17,087 bases of DNA, from the NCBI GenBank assembly GCA_014728875.1, contig WJKV01000089.1:1-17087 (forward strand), given 5' to 3'. The position numbers and the translations under genes were made by a program. The notes below the pieces were generated by a model. That model saw only the letters and a program-made list of their open reading frames with translations, was not told the origin of the DNA and made no database searches. Shown here piece by piece: positions 1 to 10,200 of this stretch (positions are counted from its first letter, which is position 1; every line of letters starts with the position of its first letter). Source of the DNA: Candidatus Woesearchaeota archaeon. GTDB lineage: Archaea > Nanobdellota > Nanobdellia > Woesearchaeales > WJKV01.

Positions 1-592
1 CTTTTCCGTGCCTCAAAATCTGCGCCTTGCCGAACTTGAACTGTGTCTTGTAATTGCTTCTATGATGAAGCTTCGGGTTCTCGTGCAGGTTAAAGAACTT
101 GTTTCTTCCCAGCCTCACATAAGCAGGACCTTTGTCTTTTGTACAGAACCGGATTATCTGCGCTGTCTCGTGCGCATCTGCAGGAACAAGAACCTTCATA
201 TTCCCAAGAGTCCGCATGATGCTTATGTCTTCTATTGCATGATGTGTCGCGCCGTCTTCTCCGACAGTGACGCCGCAGTGTGTCGCACAGATCTTCACAT
301 TTGAATCGTTATAGCAGATGGACTGTCTTATCTGGTCCAAAGCTCTTGTTGATGCGAAAACTCCAAAAGTCGAGACAAAAGGCTTTTTACCGCAGGATGC
401 CAATCCTGCTGCAGCACCCATCATGTTCGCTTCTGAGATGCCCATCTCAAAGAAACGTTCTGGGTGCTTTTTTGCGAACAGCCTGGTCCTTGTTGATTCT
501 GAAAGGTCCGCGTCCAATACAACAACATTCTTATCTTTTAACGAAGCCAGAGTTTTTCCGTATGCATCCCGTGTTGCGATCTTTTTTATCAT
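1..592 (-). CDS. tkt: Transketolase, C-terminal subunit (partial, runs off the left edge)
   Basis: This is the C-terminal half of a split archaeal transketolase (pyrimidine-binding and C-terminal regions). It is read from an ATG at 592-590; 197 codons are present and the usual ~310-residue protein continues beyond base 1. Visible motifs are IATRDAYGKTL at the N terminus, VVVLDADLSEST, GISEANMMGAAAGLA (E54 matches the conserved glutamate that contacts the thiamine diphosphate aminopyrimidine) and VGEDGATHHAIEDISIMR, the standard cofactor-site signature. With the upstream subunit it would transfer two-carbon ketol units between sugar phosphates in the cytoplasmic non-oxidative pentose phosphate pathway. 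Only 2 nt separate its ATG from the stop of the N-terminal subunit, so the two are co-transcribed and translationally coupled. The 1-deoxyxylulose-5-phosphate synthase family is related, but the two-gene layout fits archaeal transketolase better. Confidence 0.93.
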   Translation of the reverse strand, partial: MIKKIATRDAYGKTLASLKDKNVVVLDADLSESTRTRLFAKKHPERFFEMGISEANMMGAAAGLASCGKKPFVSTFGVFASTRALDQIRQSICYNDSNVKICATHCGVTVGEDGATHHAIEDISIMRTLGNMKVLVPADAHETAQIIRFCTKDKGPAYVRLGRNKFFNLHENPKLHHRSNYKTQFKFGKAQILRHGK

Positions 593-594
593 TT

Positions 595-1437
595 TTATTC
601 CAGTTCCTTTAATGCAATAACCAATTCCTCGTCATTCGGCGCCTTGCCGTGCCATTCCACCTTGTTCTCCATAAAAGAGACGCCTTTGCCTTTGATCGTG
701 CGCGCAATAATGACAGTGGGTTTGTGATTTTTTCTATGCTGTGCAGCTTCGAACGCTGCGATTATCTGCTTGTAATCATGACCGTCGATCTCAATGACAT
801 TCCAGTTGAATGCCTGGAATTTTTCTGCAATAGGCTCTGTGTTCATTATGTCTTTTGTGAACCCGTCTATCTGCAGGCCGTTGACATCTACAATAGCTAT
901 GAGATTGTCAAGTTTGTAGTGCGCAGCAGAAAGCGCAGCTTCCCATACCTGGCCTTCGTCGCATTCGCCGTCGCCGAGCATTGTATATATTGTGTTCTTT
1001 TTCTTGTCGAGCATGCAGCCGAGTGCCATCCCCACTGCTCCTGAGAAACCCTGGCCGAGACTGCCTGTTGAGAATTCAATCCCGGGAGTGTCAAGCCTGC
1101 TCGGATGCCCCTGCAGAAACGAATCTATCTTCCTGAATGTCAACAGCGCCTTGTGCTTGAAATAGCCGCAGTCTGCCAGGACAGCATACAATGCAGGACA
1201 GGCATGGCCTTTTGAAAGGACAAAACGGTCCCTGTCTTCTGCCTTCGGATTCTTGGGATCATGCTTCAGGAAACCATAATACAGGCATACAAGAATGTCA
1301 ATCGCGCTCAAGCTTCCGCCAGGATGGCCGCTGTTTGCAGAATGGCACATGATAAGAATGTCTTTTCTCATGTCTTTGGCTTTCTTCTGCAGTTTCTTTA
1401 TGTCCTTTGTAAGCCTGAAACGAACTATGTCTATCAC
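595..1437 (-). CDS. tkt: Transketolase, N-terminal subunit
   Basis: This 280-residue protein is the diphosphate-binding half of a split transketolase. Motifs seen are HSANSGHPGGSLSA (32-45), LSKGHACPALYAVLA (74-88), FSTGSLGQG (122-130) and the thiamine diphosphate/Mg signature GDG at 155-157 followed by N186 after a usual spacing. IKGKGVSFMENKVEWHGKAP lies near the C terminus. Length is normal for the archaeal N-terminal subunit. The start is a GTG at 1437-1435; no ATG upstream is in frame, and an in-frame TAG lies 13 codons upstream. A strong-looking GAGGTGG (complement of 1480-1486) sits far from this GTG, so the exact start or leader use is less sure than the product. It forms an operon with the C-terminal subunit 2 nt downstream and is divergent from the Kazal gene. 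Confidence 0.93.
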   Translation of the reverse strand: MIDIVRFRLTKDIKKLQKKAKDMRKDILIMCHSANSGHPGGSLSAIDILVCLYYGFLKHDPKNPKAEDRDRFVLSKGHACPALYAVLADCGYFKHKALLTFRKIDSFLQGHPSRLDTPGIEFSTGSLGQGFSGAVGMALGCMLDKKKNTIYTMLGDGECDEGQVWEAALSAAHYKLDNLIAIVDVNGLQIDGFTKDIMNTEPIAEKFQAFNWNVIEIDGHDYKQIIAAFEAAQHRKNHKPTVIIARTIKGKGVSFMENKVEWHGKAPNDEELVIALKELE

Positions 1438-1452
1438 CCCTAACGCGATGAA

Positions 1453-1477
1453 GATTAACTCATAGAATTCGTTAATC
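1453..1477. promoter_or_regulatory. Perfect 7-bp inverted repeat in the transketolase leader
   Basis: GATTAAC (1453-1459) and GTTAATC (1471-1477) are perfect inverse copies around an 11-nt spacer. On the minus strand this lies between the GAGGTGGTAG sequence and the GTG start of transketolase, within the inferred leader. It could be a regulator operator or an RNA hairpin. The repeat is AT-rich, so chance is possible. Confidence 0.3.
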
Positions 1478-1510
1478 TACCACCTCTTTAATTTAATTAG
1501 ATATACTTGC

Positions 1511-1521
1511 GGTATATAAGC
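1511..1521. promoter_or_regulatory. Near-symmetric TATA element between divergent transketolase and Kazal genes
   Basis: GGTATATAAGC reads as a TATA box on both strands. On the minus strand (GCTTATATACC) it would start transcription near 1490 and give transketolase a leader of about 50 nt. On the plus strand it would start near 1541. The assignment is by pattern only. Confidence 0.4.
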
Positions 1522-1533
1522 TTTTTCGTTAGA

Positions 1534-1541
1534 TTTTTATA
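1534..1541 (+). promoter_or_regulatory. Candidate TATA box for the Kazal gene
   Basis: TTTTTATA ends 23 nt before the ATG at 1565, and no ribosome binding site lies between. This is the layout of an archaeal leaderless gene, in which transcription begins at or next to the start codon. GGTATATAAGC further upstream is the alternative. Confidence 0.4.
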
Positions 1542-1564
1542 CAACAGCATCTTTAGGATTCATT

Positions 1565-1828
1565 ATGAGAAAAACCATATTCATAATTGTTCTGCTGGCA
1601 GCAGTAGGATTCTTGTTCCTTACAAACTGCACGCAGGAAACAGAGCAGCCATTGCCTGAGGAGCCTGTCATGCCGCCTGCTCCAGAAGAGCCTGCAAAGC
1701 CGGGGCTGGACGACTGCATCTGCACTATGGAATATGCTCCTGTGTGCGGGGTGGACGGAAAGACCTACAGTAATGCATGCTTTGCAGGATGCGCTAATGT
1801 AGAGATCGCGTATGAAGGCGAATGCTAG
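1565..1828 (+). CDS. Small secreted Kazal-type serine protease inhibitor-like protein
   Basis: This 87-residue protein has a hydrophobic N-terminal export segment (about 4-20) ending at C22 (context FLTNC). C22 could be lipidated, although Asn before it is an atypical lipobox. A Pro/Glu-rich linker (about 24-47) follows, then a Kazal domain with six cysteines at 51, 53, 61, 72, 76 and 87. The spacings C53-x7-C61-x10-C72-x3-C76-x10-C87 and the core PVCGVDGKTYSNAC are classic. By comparison with the avian ovomucoid third domain, the reactive-site bond would lie between M55 (P1) and E56 in CTMEYAPVCG. A hydrophobic P1 fits subtilisin-, chymotrypsin- or elastase-like proteases. It probably acts outside the cell, tethered or released. 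No SD is seen, so it is probably leaderless. Its stop overlaps the stop of the convergent helicase. Some Kazal domains are structural and not inhibitory. Confidence 0.9.
   Translation: MRKTIFIIVLLAAVGFLFLTNCTQETEQPLPEEPVMPPAPEEPAKPGLDDCICTMEYAPVCGVDGKTYSNACFAGCANVEIAYEGEC
1825..1828. other. CTAG palindrome serving as stop codon on both strands
   Basis: TAG at 1826-1828 ends the Kazal gene on the plus strand. TAG on the minus strand (complement of 1825-1827) ends the helicase. The self-complementary CTAG gives both genes their stops, so there is no room for intergenic terminators. Confidence 0.9.
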
Positions 1829-3747
1829 TAGAATTCGACTGCGACAACATCCCTGTCAATTTTCTTTGCGCTATTTTTCAGCTTGTCTGTCAAACTGCTT
1901 TCAGCTTTCATTATCTGGCCCAATCTGTCTATTATCTGCCTGAAGAATCTTATGATGTCGCCTTCTGCAAGATTGGATTTGGAAAGAAGTTTTTTGAATT
2001 CGCATCCTTCGCTCCAGGAACGCACAAGATCGTCGACAAGCGCAAGATGCTTCTCCTTCAGCCTTTTCCTTATCAGCTTGTTGCTCATGTCCACCTTGAC
2101 CTTCGGATGTTTGATCTTTGTATAGAACTTGTCTGCCCTTCTCGGCTCGTAGACTATCGCGCCCAGCAACACATTGATGTCTGTCTCTGAAAGCCTGTTG
2201 AATGTGCCGTTGAACAACAGCTCTCCGAGCAGCAGTTCGTCGGCATACAATCTTGCTGCGAATCTTCCCTTTGCTGTAAGCCTGTTGGTCCTCTTGTCTA
2301 TGTAATCGTTCTTTGTAAGTTTTCGTTTCAGGTTATTGAAGCTGGCCATTATCCTTACCTGTCTCTTGCGCTTTTTCCTGAGCATGTAATAGCCGAAGTT
2401 CTGCTTCAATATCTCCTCTATCTTATAATCGTCATAATTGTCGACCAGATTCAATACCATGTTAGGGGACAAAGAGAACTGGCTGACTATAGGCTCTACG
2501 TCCTTTGTCGTGATAGAGATTATTTTTGGAATATCGTCATAGCCTTTGTCGACCATCGCGAAAACAAAACCCTGCTTGTCGATTCCCCTTCTTCCTGCCC
2601 TTCCTGCGATCTGGTAATATTCCTTGCTGTAAAGGTACCTGAAGGTCCTGCCGTCGAATTTTCTCAAGGACTGGAGGCAGACGCTTCTCGCAGGCATGTT
2701 TATCCCTACTGCAAAGGTCTCAGTTGCATACAGCACAGAGATCAAGCCCCTGCTGAAAAGGATCTCGACAAGCTCTTTCGCCATCGGCAGTATGCCTGCA
2801 TTATGCGTGGCGATGCCTCTGACAAGCATGCTTCTCAGGTTCTGCATTGATCTCATGCTCCTGAATTTTGCAGGGATTATGGCATTGTATTCTTCTATTA
2901 TCTCTGCTTTTTCCTGGTCACTGGTGAAGTCAAACTCTTTTGCGCACTCAAGACCGTTCTCCCAGCATTGTTTCCTGCTGAAAGTGAAGAATATGGTGGG
3001 AAGCATGTCGTTCTCCTGCAGATATTCCACAAGATAAAGATGGTTCGGAGGATTGGGTTTCGGCCTCAAGGATCTTTTCTTGACCTTTCTTTTTCTTGCC
3101 TGCAGCATCCTGTAGTTCTCTTCCATCTCAGCCATCCTCTTCAGTTCTCTTGCTGTTGTAACCCCTGCTTCATTGTCAAACAGGAAATGCTGCAACGGAA
3201 CAGCCCTCTTGTCGCAGGTCACAACATCGACCTCGTGGCCTTTTATGTCGCGTATCCACTGCGAAAAGACTGCTGCATTGGGTATGGTCGCAGACAGGCA
3301 GAGGAAACGCACTGTTTTCGGGCTGAAGATGATGCTTTCCTCCCAGACAGTCCCTCTTTCAGGATCGTTCATGAAATGGACCTCGTCAAATATAACATAG
3401 CTCAGGTCAGGCACAATGCTGTGCTCCAGAAGCATGTTCCTGTAGACCTCTGTCGTCATTATCAAGACAGGCGCCCTGTCGTTTATCACAACATCGCCTG
3501 TGAGGATGCCTATCTTGTCCTTGCCGTATTCATGGATGAAATCCCTGTACTTCTGGTTGCTAAGGGCCTTGATAGGGGCAGTATAGATGACTCTCTTCTT
3601 TTCCTTGATGCTCTTGTCGATTATGTAGTCTGCGATCAAGGTCTTTCCTGTACCTGTCGCTGCACTGACCACAACAGAATGGTTCTTTTCAATAGAATGT
3701 ATTGCATCTTCTTGAAAAGGGTCTAATGTAAATTCTTTGTATTTCAA
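1825..3747 (-). CDS. Ski2/Mtr4-like DEVH-box superfamily 2 helicase
   Basis: This 640-residue protein carries a complete set of SF2 helicase motifs: a Q-like FTLDPFQEDAI (6-16), Walker A AATGTGKT (29-36), YTAPIKALSNQKY (55-67), the Ski2-type DEVH box (121-124), SAT (152-154), FFTFSRKQ (253-260), ATETFAVGINMPAR (341-354) and motif VI QIAGRAGRRGID (379-390). GRAGRRG plus DEVH points to Ski2/Mtr4 RNA helicases more than to Hel308 DNA helicases. A DSHCT-like segment (EGDIIRFFRQIIDRLGQI, 595-612) supports this. It is shorter than eukaryotic Mtr4, with no evident arch domain, and has a basic insert near 217-232. The likely role is ATP-driven RNA unwinding, perhaps with an exosome. The start is TTG at 3747-3745, supported by GGGGGT six bases upstream; no ATG fits better. 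It is 14 bp downstream of the giant gene, so co-transcription is likely. Confidence 0.9.
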   Translation of the reverse strand: MKYKEFTLDPFQEDAIHSIEKNHSVVVSAATGTGKTLIADYIIDKSIKEKKRVIYTAPIKALSNQKYRDFIHEYGKDKIGILTGDVVINDRAPVLIMTTEVYRNMLLEHSIVPDLSYVIFDEVHFMNDPERGTVWEESIIFSPKTVRFLCLSATIPNAAVFSQWIRDIKGHEVDVVTCDKRAVPLQHFLFDNEAGVTTARELKRMAEMEENYRMLQARKRKVKKRSLRPKPNPPNHLYLVEYLQENDMLPTIFFTFSRKQCWENGLECAKEFDFTSDQEKAEIIEEYNAIIPAKFRSMRSMQNLRSMLVRGIATHNAGILPMAKELVEILFSRGLISVLYATETFAVGINMPARSVCLQSLRKFDGRTFRYLYSKEYYQIAGRAGRRGIDKQGFVFAMVDKGYDDIPKIISITTKDVEPIVSQFSLSPNMVLNLVDNYDDYKIEEILKQNFGYYMLRKKRKRQVRIMASFNNLKRKLTKNDYIDKRTNRLTAKGRFAARLYADELLLGELLFNGTFNRLSETDINVLLGAIVYEPRRADKFYTKIKHPKVKVDMSNKLIRKRLKEKHLALVDDLVRSWSEGCEFKKLLSKSNLAEGDIIRFFRQIIDRLGQIMKAESSLTDKLKNSAKKIDRDVVAVEFY

Positions 3748-3753
3748 TCAAAT

Positions 3754-3759
3754 ACCCCC
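3754..3759 (-). promoter_or_regulatory. Ribosome binding site deciding the TTG start of the helicase
   Basis: On the minus strand GGGGGT lies six bases before TTG at 3747, inside the 14-bp gap after the stop of the giant gene. It supports TTG as the real start and coupled translation. The same GGGGGT precedes the first coiled-coil gene. Confidence 0.65.
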
Positions 3760-3761
3760 TA

Positions 3762-4220
3762 TTAAATCTTCTTTTTCAATAATTTGTCTATTTCGTCTCC
3801 GATGTCTTTCATCTCTTCTTCCAGCTTTCCAAGATTCTTGCCTTGCTTTTCGAACTTCTTGAGCTTGACTCTTTTCATCAATCCTAATCTGGGTTTCTTT
3901 GGTTTTTTCTTTTTTGCTGGTTTAAATTTCTTTTTCTTAACTTTCTCGGCTCGCTTTTTCTTTATCTTTTTTGGTTTCTTTTCTTTTCCATACTTTGTCA
4001 TGAACGCAGCTGCAAGCTCTTTTGTCGGGATCTTCGGCTTTGCTTTTATAGTTTTCTTCTTCTTTATCCTTTTTGGCTTTGGTTTTGCCTTTGTCTTTAC
4101 AGGCTTGATCTTCCTCGGCGGCTTACGCAGTGTTTTAGGGGCTTTTTTCCCGTATCTTGCAAAGAACGAGGTCGCAAGCTCCCTTGTCGCTACTTTTTCC
4201 TTCAGACGATGCAGCCTCAT
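3762..4220 (-). other. Region encoding the lysine-rich C-terminal tail of the giant surface protein
   Basis: After the C-terminal membrane segment the protein continues for about 152 residues, of which I count 54 Lys and 10 Arg. By the positive-inside rule this tail is cytoplasmic. A short motif occurs twice, TRELATSFFARYGK (from about 3022) and TKELAAAFMTKYGK (from about 3076), separated by KPKPK/KKIKKK runs. The last 25 residues look like a short amphipathic helix (KLEEEMKDIGDEIDKLL). The partner is unknown; nucleic acid or acidic protein binding is inference. Confidence 0.7.
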
Positions 4221-7200
4221 TTCATACAATACAAGCAGCAGTATAAGGAGCAGCAGAAGCGGTATGAGCCACCATAAGAAACTGAAGCTGACTTCTTTTT
4301 CTTCTTCGATTATCCCAGGCACTGCCTCTTCCTCTACCGCGGCCGGCAGTGCTTCTACCTTTGGTTTCTCTTCAACTGTGATGTTCGCAGGTTTTGCATG
4401 CCTTGGGACTTTTGTCGGCGGCTTCACTGGTTCTTCCTCGACAGCCGGCGCTCTTTGGTACGAGTAATAGCCTGATCTGCTGCCTCCGCCTCCTCCGCCT
4501 CCTGTCGGACCTGCAGGCGCTGGCGGTGCAGCTGGCGGTGCAAGCGGCGGTGTCAACTGCACAAGAGTTATTTCAGTGTCTGTCGTTGACAGATTTGCTC
4601 CTGTAGAATTCTGATAAGTAAGATTTACAAAATTTGTGAGATTTGTATTGTTGGCCATTGATGAATTGACTCTTACATTGATTGTGACCGTGCCGGATTG
4701 ATTTACTGAAAGATTGCCGATGATCCATGTATTATTGACAGTAGGATCGTCGGAAGCAGGTGTCGAATTTATGAATGTAACATTTAGGTCATAAGTATCT
4801 GTGATTGTTACATTTGTCACGTTTGTTTCTCCATTATTATTGTATGCTATCGTGTAGGTCAGGACGCTTCCATTGGTCGTAGGATCTGCGCTGTCTGCCT
4901 TGACCACTGTTACATTGGAAACAGATTCCCCAGCACTATAGTTCGTGAAATGCGTGACCTGGTACTTATAGGTCGTACCTGTGTAACTTTGTTCGGTACA
5001 GACTGATGCAGGGCAGTTTATGAAGCTGCCGTCGTCCTCGAAATCAACAATCGGTTTTGGATCAGCAAACAATAAACTATAGAAGGTCAGATCCGCACTC
5101 ACATTTAATCCCGGAGCGTTCGAACTGTTCACGAAGATGTATTTGTTCGAGAATGCAATGTCTTTCATCAGATCTGTCTGGACCTGGTTCAGCAATGTTG
5201 TGAAATTTATCTTTCCGTGTGTTGTATTCTCGAAAGTAATTCCTGCCTGTGAGAATCTGTAATTTTGCGCAAAGGAATCAATGAACTGCAGATTATTGGA
5301 CAACGAGACGTTCAGATCTTCAGCTGAGCTGCTTGTAGATGTCGTTCTGGTCAATATTACATCATCAGAGTCTATCAAAAAGATTCCTTTAACTCCTGAA
5401 CCGTTGACGAGACTATCTAGAACATCTACACTGCTGGAATTAATAAAGTAGAAGCCATGGTTTCCAGCAGGATTTATTGTGATATTTTTAAGAACAGTGC
5501 CTGATGCATTGCCAAGTTCTACTCCATTCCAGCTGGTTCCGCTGCTTAAGGAACAATTCGAGAAAGTATTATTAAATGAATCATAGACATCAAATCCATT
5601 AAAGGAAATGCTGCCGGACACCCTTATATTCGTGAAAAGATTATTATGTGATTTGTCTGCAACCTGTACTCCATGATTCCAGCTGTTGGATTGAGTATTG
5701 TTGGTTAAATTATTATACATAGAATTATCAAGATAATAACCGCCAGATGTACTTTGTATGGCAGTATTATTTACTATATTATTATAGAATGAATAGAGAA
5801 GATAATAGTCGTAATCATAATTGCTATTCCCTACATTATTCCTTATAAGTGTAAAGTTGGAGCGATTCAAGAGGATGCCTTCATTTTCCTGGAAGATATA
5901 GTTATCCAAAATTTGATTATTATTTGACAAAATCAAATGCACGCCATACAGGCCGTCGTCGCGCATTGAATTATTCCTAATGATATTATTATGGCTGGTT
6001 TCCACCCTAAACAGATCCAAACCATTATTATTACCAGTATTGTTGTATAGCGTGTTATTGTTAGCACCACCATAAAGATTGAAGCCTGCCAAACCAGATC
6101 TGTTAGCATGATTTTCTATCAGTCTGTTGAAACTAGAACCGGATGTAAGATTAAAACCTGCAAGGTTTGTCCTGCTCGCAGTATTGTTTGTAAGATTATT
6201 ATAATTCGAATTGATGAGCAGCAATAAATGATCTGCAATTCCTCCATATGGGAAAGATGTAGATCTTCTTTTATGAAGATTATCATACAGCCTGTTATTA
6301 TCAGAATTGATCAGGGTTATGCCTCTGCCTTTTGAACTGCCCCATGCACCAACAACATACCAAAAGAATCGTCCATTGATAGTATTATTATATACGCTAT
6401 TTAAATCAGATTCATACAAGAATATCTGGTCCGCAGAATTATTCAATACATCATTATTAAATACGAAACTATTATTGGTATAATTCAATTGTATTCCATA
6501 TGTATAATTATAAATTTCACAGTTCCTTATTGTTGCATTATCCTTTGACAATGCACTAACAGCAACGGTTCCTGATATATTCTGCCCCTTGATCAGATGA
6601 TTTGAACAGTCCAAATAAATATCATCGGTTGTCAAATTGAAACAATTCGCACCAAAATCCCTGTCCTCAATCAAAGTCATGCTTCTTCCCAGATTTCCGC
6701 AGCCTTTAATCGTCAGGTTGGTGGAATTCAACGGAGATGTCTCGTTCGAGGTTCCGTCGCCTCCGAACACCTCGCATGTCCAGTTCTCTCCTATGTGTGT
6801 TGCTGAAGGAGAGACTGTTGAAACAAGAGATAAAGTGTTGTTGCTGATGACTGTACTTCCTGAAAGACCGGGCACAATAACCGTGTTGTTGTACCAGTTA
6901 TAGAAAGCTGTTATGGACAGGTTGTTGTCATCAATAATCCTTGCATAACAATTCAGGCTTTCTTCTGTGAAATTTGTAAGGTAAGTGGAATTAAGTATGA
7001 CCTGCTGCGTGCTTGGAGGTACAGGCGAAGCATTCGCATTCATAGGGCCCCAGTCTGTCACATTGCCTGTGATATTTCCATAAATAGTGATTCCGTCTGT
7101 CTGCAGTCCGTATGGATATTGCGCGCCTGTGTCTGCAAAACCGTCTGCATTGCTGTCATAGATCTGCCATTGCTGTATGTCATCCCACGCGTTTCCTTCA

Positions 7201-10200
7201 GCTGTAAAGCCTGCTGCTTTTGCCCCGTTTGTCCTGTTGAAGCTGTTGCCTACTGCATCAGCATGCGCGTGAACTATCTTGCTTCCTGTGAAATTGTTAA
7301 AGTAGAATATGTTTCCGGTCGAAGTTCCGGTCACATTCACGCCGATATTGTTAGAATTTAAAGTATTGTTAGTTATTGTATTGTTATCAGAACTTTCAAT
7401 AGTTATTCCGCCTGCGTTATTTGCCAATAAAGTATTATTATGTATCAAGTTAAAGTAAGCCATATTATCCAGGAGAATTCCGCTTCCTGCAGGAGGGGGG
7501 CCCGCCCAAGTTCCTTGATTTGAGTTTGCAGTGTTGAATGTGATATTATTGTTATTTGCTTCATCCAATTGGATGCCGTCCTTGCCGTTCAGGTTTGCAG
7601 TGTTGCCTGACATAACCGTGTAATTCGTCCTGAACAATTCCATACCATTATTGTTGATATTATTGGATGCAGTATTATTGAATACAAAGCTGTTAGTTGT
7701 ATATTCGAGAATTATTCCGCCTCTTCCGCTGTTCTGTGCGAGATTGAATTCTATTGTATTATTATCTACACCATATGTTCCTATTCCATCCAAAGTATTT
7801 CCATTTGCCGTATTGTTCTGGACCCTGACATCATCAGAATTATTTATCAATATTCCGTCTACATTATTCTGATTTACAGTATTGAGAATAACAGTATCAC
7901 TAATCGAATTATATACATGAATTCCATGATAGTTTGATGTTGCAGTATTATTTTTGATTATAATCTGGGAACTGAATATAACATTGATTCCATTCTGAGT
8001 ATTCCCTGTAACCCTATTGTTTTCTATCTTGTCCAATGTACCTGGGCCGCCGCCTCCTATAGGAGATTCGACAATATTAATGCCGTGGATCGAGTTGCCA
8101 GAGACAGAATTGTTAGTGACATTTGTAGAGTCGGTCGTGTTCAAGACAATACCGCTGAGTGTATTATTATATATTGTATTATTCTCGATCAAAACGTCCT
8201 GTGAAAGATATAGATGTATACCGTTCTGCGTATTGTTGAAAACCTCGTTGTTCCAGATCCTGTGAAAGAGCAAGTCATCTGTACTGAGGAACTCATCGCC
8301 TAACAGCATACCCTCTGTACATTCATATATCCTGTTATCTGAGATATTATGATAACTATTGTCATCTGTCAGCCTGATACCTGCACTAAATGGAATGGAT
8401 CCTGCAATGTGATGAATAGTGTTGTTTGCCACCCTGATATTATTTCTGCTTGGCTGGTGCATAATAATTCCGTTACCATCAGAATTAAAGATAGTATTGT
8501 TGATTATGGTTGTATAACTCTGCTCTATAGTCATGCCTTTTCCATAGACTATAGATATCTGATTAAGATCTATCAAATTATTAGAACCTCCTCGGATGTA
8601 GATTCCTGTCGAACTCTGGGACCGGCTTGACACATTAGTTATTGTATTTCCCCTGAATACATTGTCATTTGATGTTTTTGTGCTGCCTTCTCCATAGCCC
8701 ACATAGATGCCGACAACCCTGGTAAAGCCTGAAGCTGTTCCATTCAATAATGTGTTGTTCTCTATGGTGTTGTTATCTCCATCAACAGAGATTGCATAAG
8801 GGATAGTGGATGTTGTTGAAGTGTAATTATAGATAGTATTATTTATAATCCTGTTGGAAGCAGTCGTCTCTTCGAGGAAAATGCCTCTTCGCACGTATTC
8901 TATATAGTTATTGCTCACATTGTTCAAGTAAGAATCAATGAACCGTATTGCGTGTGTCGTGCAGTTCCACAAGCTGTTGTTTCTAATGATGCTTTCATTC
9001 GTCTCATTGAACAGGATACAGGTGGTCGCGTTCTCTATTATGCTGTTCTCGATGATCGTTCCTACTGCCGGATCGCTGTCAATGTCTTTAACAAAATTGG
9101 CTATTGTACAATTTGTAATATTCACATTGCTCGCGTTCTGTATCTTTATGCCTATCCCGCTGCCATTTCCTGTTATGCTGTATCCGTCACAGTCAAAGGC
9201 GACTCCGCTCGTGTTGATAATCAATGCAGTTCCATTACAGTTAAGGTTTTGCTGCAATGTACTGTTTGATGTTATTGTCTGGCCACACGCTACTGCAACA
9301 TCCTGCGAACTGAAAGCAGTGAAATGCGATACATTGTACTTGTATGTCGTGCCGACATAACTTTGTTCAGTGCAGACGTTCGAAGGGCATGCTGTGAAAG
9401 TACCGTCGTCTTCTGGATCATAGAAAGGATCAGGATCCGCGGCTGAAATTCCGTAAAAAGTAAGATTTGCGCTGATATTGAACTGCGGCTGGCTTGTCTG
9501 GTTAACGAATGTGTTGTTGGTTCCTATCTTTATGTCTGAAGTAGAATTGCCGTAAAGATTGCTGCCTGCTGCGCCTGTGAAGAAAGCCAGAAAATTAAGA
9601 ACGCCCGCGCTGCTGTTTTCCACTGAAAGATTCACGCGGCTGGAATCAGGAGCTAGAGGTCCGGATGTTCCAAGCTGGTAATTAGCAATCGGCTGGTCAA
9701 TCAAATATATCGTCTCGTATAACGGCAAAAAAACCGCTGAAAATTTCTGCGCAACAATATCGTTGACACAGCGGGAGAATGTATTGTTTATGTAAGTCGT
9801 ATTAAATACTGTATCTACAAGATACGTTCCTCTTGTGCAGTTATCTATGGTGTTCTCTATTAGAGTGCTGTCACGAGAATTTGTCTGTATCTTAACGCCG
9901 TCTGTAAAATTCCGCAAAGTGCAGTTCTCGATTCGGGATTCGTTATAATTAGAGATAAAAACTCCGCTTCCTGTTCCGTTCCCAGTTACAGTATAGCCTT
10001 TACAGTCAAGGGTGATGTTGTTCGCGCCTATGGTGAAGCAGGTGCCCTGCGAACTTAGATTCTGTGTCAGATTGGTGTCAGATGTCAGGGTCTGGCCGCA
10101 GGCAACACCTTCCTGCGAACTGAAAGCAGTGAAATGCGATACATTGTACTTGTATGTCGTGCCGACATAACTTTGTTCAGTACAAATAGAAGGAGGACAC

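Noticed and set aside
2968..3726. A 252-residue plus-strand frame opposite the helicase
   Set aside because: The minus strand carries complete helicase motifs across the same bases; the plus frame shows no domain.
3784..4467. A 227-residue hydrophobic, Phe-rich open frame on the plus strand
   Set aside because: It is the antisense of the AAA/AAG (Lys)-rich tail of the giant protein, which reads as TTT/TTC Phe. There is no SD or independent support.
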